Assembly (NCBI GenBank): GCA_947445025.1
Contig: CANFCB010000008.1
Span: 1-41,288, forward strand
Direction of reading: 5' to 3'
Length of the DNA: 41,288 nucleotides
DNA from: Myxococcales bacterium
GTDB taxonomy: Bacteria; Myxococcota; UBA727; JABDBI01
In this document: piece after piece, positions 39,001 to 41,288 of the stretch
Layout of the letters: each line of letters opens with the position of its first letter
How positions within the stretch are numbered: position 1 is the first letter of the stretch
Notes under the pieces: model-generated
Database searches by the model: none
Seen by the model: the letters and a program-made list of their open reading frames with translations, nothing else
What the model was told of the DNA's origin: nothing
Made by a program: the position numbers and the translations under genes

Positions 39001-41288
39001 CAACTTCTTTGGTAACTCGACCTTCCTCATCGTAAGTCCACTCATCTACACTTTCATCGCTATTGATACGCTGCTTGAGCAAACCATTTTGCGTATACAC
39101 ATATTGAACCCTATTTTTATTTAACTCTTGCCATTTGGAAAGTTTACCCCCAGGCTCATAGGCAAATTTGTCTTGTTGCTCCCCTTGGACTTTAGAAACC
39201 ATCCTTCCCATGGCATCGTATTTCATGAAGGCGGCATAACCGTTTGCGTCGGTTTTCTGCAGCAAATTTCCGTAGGGACTATAATGATACAACGTTGTTG
39301 CTAAATGATTTTTTTGATAACTATAAGTCAAAAAAGTGCTAAATGCTTCGTCGTCAGTTTTGGAATCGATGACTTCGTCTAAATGTGCAATTAATCGGCC
39401 GGCATGGTCGTAGTTATAAAACGTAGAATGGGGAAGCTTTCTATCAAAAAATGTTTTTTGAATAATTTCGCCATTTTGGTTGTACTTTTGTTCCACATGA
39501 GAAAGCAGCGTTCCGATTTTATCTTGGTGCACGATTTTGGTAGCACGTCCCTGGATATCATAAGTGTAATGAATACTATCTCGTCCAGAATTAATGACTT
39601 CCGACACTTGTCCCAGTCGATTATAATGCCACTCGTGCACAACTGGCGCCGCGGTTTTTTTGCCGGTCTGAATACGTTTAGCTTCAAAACCATTCGAATC
39701 ATAAAAGTGTTTAGTGATCCGCGTTTGATCTTTATGTAGCACCGTTTCTTGCTTGATCAAACCTTTGGCCTTGGCACTTAAATCGTAATCATACGCAATG
39801 GTTTTTTGCGCCGAGCCGTTCACAAGATTTTCAATTTTTTTCAGGAGGTATAACTGTGAAGCATCATAGGAAAAAGTCGTACACTTCAAAGTCCCCGAGG
39901 CCAGCTGATAAGACTCTTCTAAAAGAAGATGCGTTTGCGGATCATAAACGAAGTAGGTTTTTAAAAGTCCTTGCACCTCAACAATGATGGGATTGCCATT
40001 TTGATCATAGGTATAGGAAGTTCTGAGGCCACGCTTGTCGATGGAATCTTTTAGACTACGAGCATATCCTTTTGCGGCTCCGGCAGGAATTTCAACAACA
40101 GATTTGGTTTCTGCGTCGAAGTAATGTTTTTCATCCAAGTACCAGCTTTGATAAATAATGTTTTTTGCGGGGTCGATAATTTGGTAAATCAAGCCATCGT
40201 ATATTTTGTAGTACGTCGAACTATCTTTGCCTTCATCCAGGTAATTTGGAGCGACAGCAATTGTTTCAGCGAATAGATCTTCTTTTGTGGCTTTTGTATA
40301 GATAAATTGAGCGTTTACAAATAACCCAGACTGATCACTAACTGCGGTGGCGCGTTGTGAAATTACACGTCCCTCTTCGTCGTATTCGTTGACAAGTCTT
40401 CTGTCGCCAGGTTTTATTTCTTCCATCAGACGATGAGATGAGTAGACGAGATTTTCTTCATCTGCCTCAACTTTAACTTCGTATTTATATTCAACCACGC
40501 TGTTGTCTGGTCGCACGACTTGAACTAAATCGCCCTGAGCGTCGTAGCTATATTTTAATATTCGGCCGTCTACCGCTAAAATACGCGTGATGCGCTGCTC
40601 AGAGTCGTAAGAGAACATTAAAGCATTGTTATCACTTTCCACACGACGGATTTTTCCAAAATCATTTTGCGCATTATCTTCTCCGTACAAAAAGCGCAGC
40701 TGATTGCCAAAAGGATCTGACCAGGTTGCTAGATATGGTCTTTTTCGTGACATATTTTGCAATGGGTACGACTTGACCAGGTAAACACGCAACGATCCGT
40801 CTGAGCCTTGCAAGTGATAAGCAAGGCCCTCTTTGTCGTCGTGCTTGGTAATTTGATTATGAAAAGCGTTAGCAGTTCCCCCAATCCCACGTTGTGTATA
40901 GTTACTTAAACGCGGATTGTCTTTTGCGTGTACATGCCAAAGAGCTTTTTTCGGTTCTCGTCGATACACCAAAACAGTTCCATCTGCTTCGGCGGCATGG
41001 ATCAGTTTGTCGTCGGCTCCTACCAATGCCAAATAAGAAACCAAATTACTTTTCCAGCCGTAGCCGAAATCTCCGGGCAAGGCATTTTCACTGCTATAAT
41101 TTCTCCTGATTTCAAGGGCAAAAATCCCTGGAAGAGTTATGTCCAATTCATCTAAGTAAAATGCCCCATTAATTATATTGACGGGGTCAGCCACCCTCTC
41201 AAAAATATTTTGGTGAGACCCCTGGGTTTCTTGATGCAAGGCGCCGTCGTTGTAAACATTTTTACGAACTTGCTCATGAGAAGAAGAA
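36035..41288 (-). CDS. Rhs-repeat polymorphic toxin with TreTu-like C-terminal domain (5' end outside window)
   Basis: At least 1,750 residues; the frame stays open to the window edge, and the first TTG (41239) is unlikely to be the true start. Near the visible N-terminus is a DUF6531-like entry (DPVNIINGAFYLDELDITLPG), then a long array of YD/Rhs repeats (Y-x-Y-D-x-x-G-R form) that builds the toxin-encapsulating shell. The core ends in QTAGFISPDPLGFAAGMNLY and YLDPDGR (~1460-1497 counted from 41239), where Rhs proteins self-cleave. Then follow an Ala/Gly-rich linker and a ~108-residue TreTu-like domain beginning GRWMSEKEYNLMRQTG (~1626). It would be delivered to rival cells, often by a type VI system; no VgrG, PAAR or T6SS gene is visible here. 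Confidence 0.93.
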   Translation of the reverse strand, partial: SSSHEQVRKNVYNDGALHQETQGSHQNIFERVADPVNIINGAFYLDELDITLPGIFALEIRRNYSSENALPGDFGYGWKSNLVSYLALVGADDKLIHAAEADGTVLVYRREPKKALWHVHAKDNPRLSNYTQRGIGGTANAFHNQITKHDDKEGLAYHLQGSDGSLRVYLVKSYPLQNMSRKRPYLATWSDPFGNQLRFLYGEDNAQNDFGKIRRVESDNNALMFSYDSEQRITRILAVDGRILKYSYDAQGDLVQVVRPDNSVVEYKYEVKVEADEENLVYSSHRLMEEIKPGDRRLVNEYDEEGRVISQRATAVSDQSGLFVNAQFIYTKATKEDLFAETIAVAPNYLDEGKDSSTYYKIYDGLIYQIIDPAKNIIYQSWYLDEKHYFDAETKSVVEIPAGAAKGYARSLKDSIDKRGLRTSYTYDQNGNPIIVEVQGLLKTYFVYDPQTHLLLEESYQLASGTLKCTTFSYDASQLYLLKKIENLVNGSAQKTIAYDYDLSAKAKGLIKQETVLHKDQTRITKHFYDSNGFEAKRIQTGKKTAAPVVHEWHYNRLGQVSEVINSGRDSIHYTYDIQGRATKIVHQDKIGTLLSHVEQKYNQNGEIIQKTFFDRKLPHSTFYNYDHAGRLIAHLDEVIDSKTDDEAFSTFLTYSYQKNHLATTLYHYSPYGNLLQKTDANGYAAFMKYDAMGRMVSKVQGEQQDKFAYEPGGKLSKWQELNKNRVQYVYTQNGLLKQRINSDESVDEWTYDEEGRVTKEVVNGITWVTEYDDDKLTERRYHPESGVSMTSTFDAEGNLLRFVDAAGYAWQKSYDDLGRLLEEKTPCGGHDQYEYDNSNYRVSRINALGEKTFSWADGLGRSVQTEILDSAGKRVFRLEHQYDPDRVLSFYGDPKSARGTSLQMFDYQGRVLLFEGNSHRSYKYDKAGNLKESEDGLSHRHEYAYSNSQHLSQETLPSGAAIKYQYDATGNLQARELPGGHSYDAAYNQDDQISVEAWSLPLPTGGQVKWSYAYTQNRLDKVTDAKGNEQRYFYDSLGRIKHVDSLKDRTSYVYDARGLLQTITQSAEGHVSVVERDYDGCGHLIHESVSLDGEKTQDFEQTFDEVGRRATLTQINSKKGFDFWTWFWGLFGDSNKAADFSFSYDALKRLTKVRAKSLLGDLTYEYDADGVLIKRQKPWGTVSVTERDVRDRVSERQVHSHGALLFTETLEWLNTNQLSSYRLQSGSEDLLSNIDQTYSYDDLSRLVGQKSHESRDTLSKTFLYDQGKAGVGMATFATEYKVVYDHQGRVVQRENIQTHVIQELTWNTWGRLSKVIAKQESQILYEWTGIYDGLGRRIKTVFSPSNGEENIRISQYDPQVEFLEIGFKEQQKNQQIQFWKIYGPDLNGVYGDLQGIGGLEALVNENTGEIQATISDAFGHVLGFMSEADGCQDKTVIHRPNLEHWGVTDSNQIGWRGKSLDPTGFYYLGARYYDPQTAGFISPDPLGFAAGMNLYGYAYNDPVNYLDPDGRYATPVWESTKSTVANPNLWFATLQTGAGMAQFVTGAGAALAAGTATGGAAWILGAVAAVTSTLGADNILTGTKSAYSGQHQTTNFHQAMRDTGFSPETSTYLNMGADFFSTLGAGAATSYARGAFSSSSAAEDLTRVGRWMSEKEYNLMRQTGRVVEGGGGQTFVSTKGHADFMRAVQPGSIYAEFEVSKSSLLQGGKDGWLKMLGPGARDSQLYMLQKQGGQILPKHQNLSPILQRK
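36294..36385. repeat. 92-bp direct repeat, copy 2 (toxin-tip junction)
   Basis: Partner of 35210-35301, with 89 of 92 bases the same; inside the large Rhs gene. Confidence 0.9.
36738..36860. repeat. 123-bp direct repeat, copy 2 (Rhs core end)
   Basis: Partner of 34428-34550, one base different; encodes the conserved core end of the large Rhs gene. Confidence 0.95.

Overview
The window looks chromosomal and comes from a Gram-negative bacterium of moderate GC. Several proteins resemble those of the old Deltaproteobacteria (Myxococcota/Bdellovibrionota-like): the Smc N-terminus, the omega subunit of RNA polymerase, a very long S41 protease with extra C-terminal domains, and an MCE/MlaD-type protein with an MlaF-like ATPase. 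This placement is an inference from protein family resemblance; there is no rRNA in the window.

Layout. 1-137: tail of an unidentified ORF, possibly an IS630 transposase end. 277-9786: an exported protein of unknown function, a fused 3-hydroxyacyl-CoA dehydrogenase/enoyl-CoA hydratase, a GNAT acetyltransferase, then a co-directional run of HAD-IG 5'-nucleotidase, ArgE-type deacetylase, 2-Cys peroxiredoxin, IMPase-family phosphatase and AI-2E/PerM-type permease. 9873-14420: a TPR protein and smc. 14449-22023, minus strand: one long gene run read from the right, rpoZ - sspB - an aminotransferase tail remnant - degenerate secretion-ATPase-like protein - mlaF-like - mlaD-like - S41 protease - recA. 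22198-24922: a small secreted Gly-rich protein and a divergent LysR/MFS pair. 25008-26927: ssrA (tmRNA) converging on prfC. 27027-33235: a lone astB, an RRM protein, a VIT-type metal transporter, a metallophosphoesterase-like protein, an MgtC/DUF4010 membrane protein, an acyl-CoA thioesterase and a CDF metal transporter.

33251-41288 is the accessory part. It opens with a protein that I recognise as a LynF/TruF/PatF-type (cyanobactin) peptide prenyltransferase, unexpected outside cyanobacteria. It is followed by a decayed IS630 transposase and an Rhs polymorphic-toxin locus on the minus strand: a large Rhs protein (5' end beyond the window) with a TreTu-like toxin tip and an immunity candidate, then a displaced orphan Rhs tip with its own immunity candidate, then a 123-bp duplicate of the Rhs core end.

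Functional links: tmRNA, the SspB adaptor and RF3 form a translation-termination and ribosome-rescue theme. The Rhs toxins are, by family resemblance, ADP-ribosyltransferases that may act on the translation machinery. The most novel element is the prenyltransferase; no cyanobactin precursor peptide, protease or cyclodehydratase is visible beside it. All homology statements come from recognising motifs by eye, without a database search.
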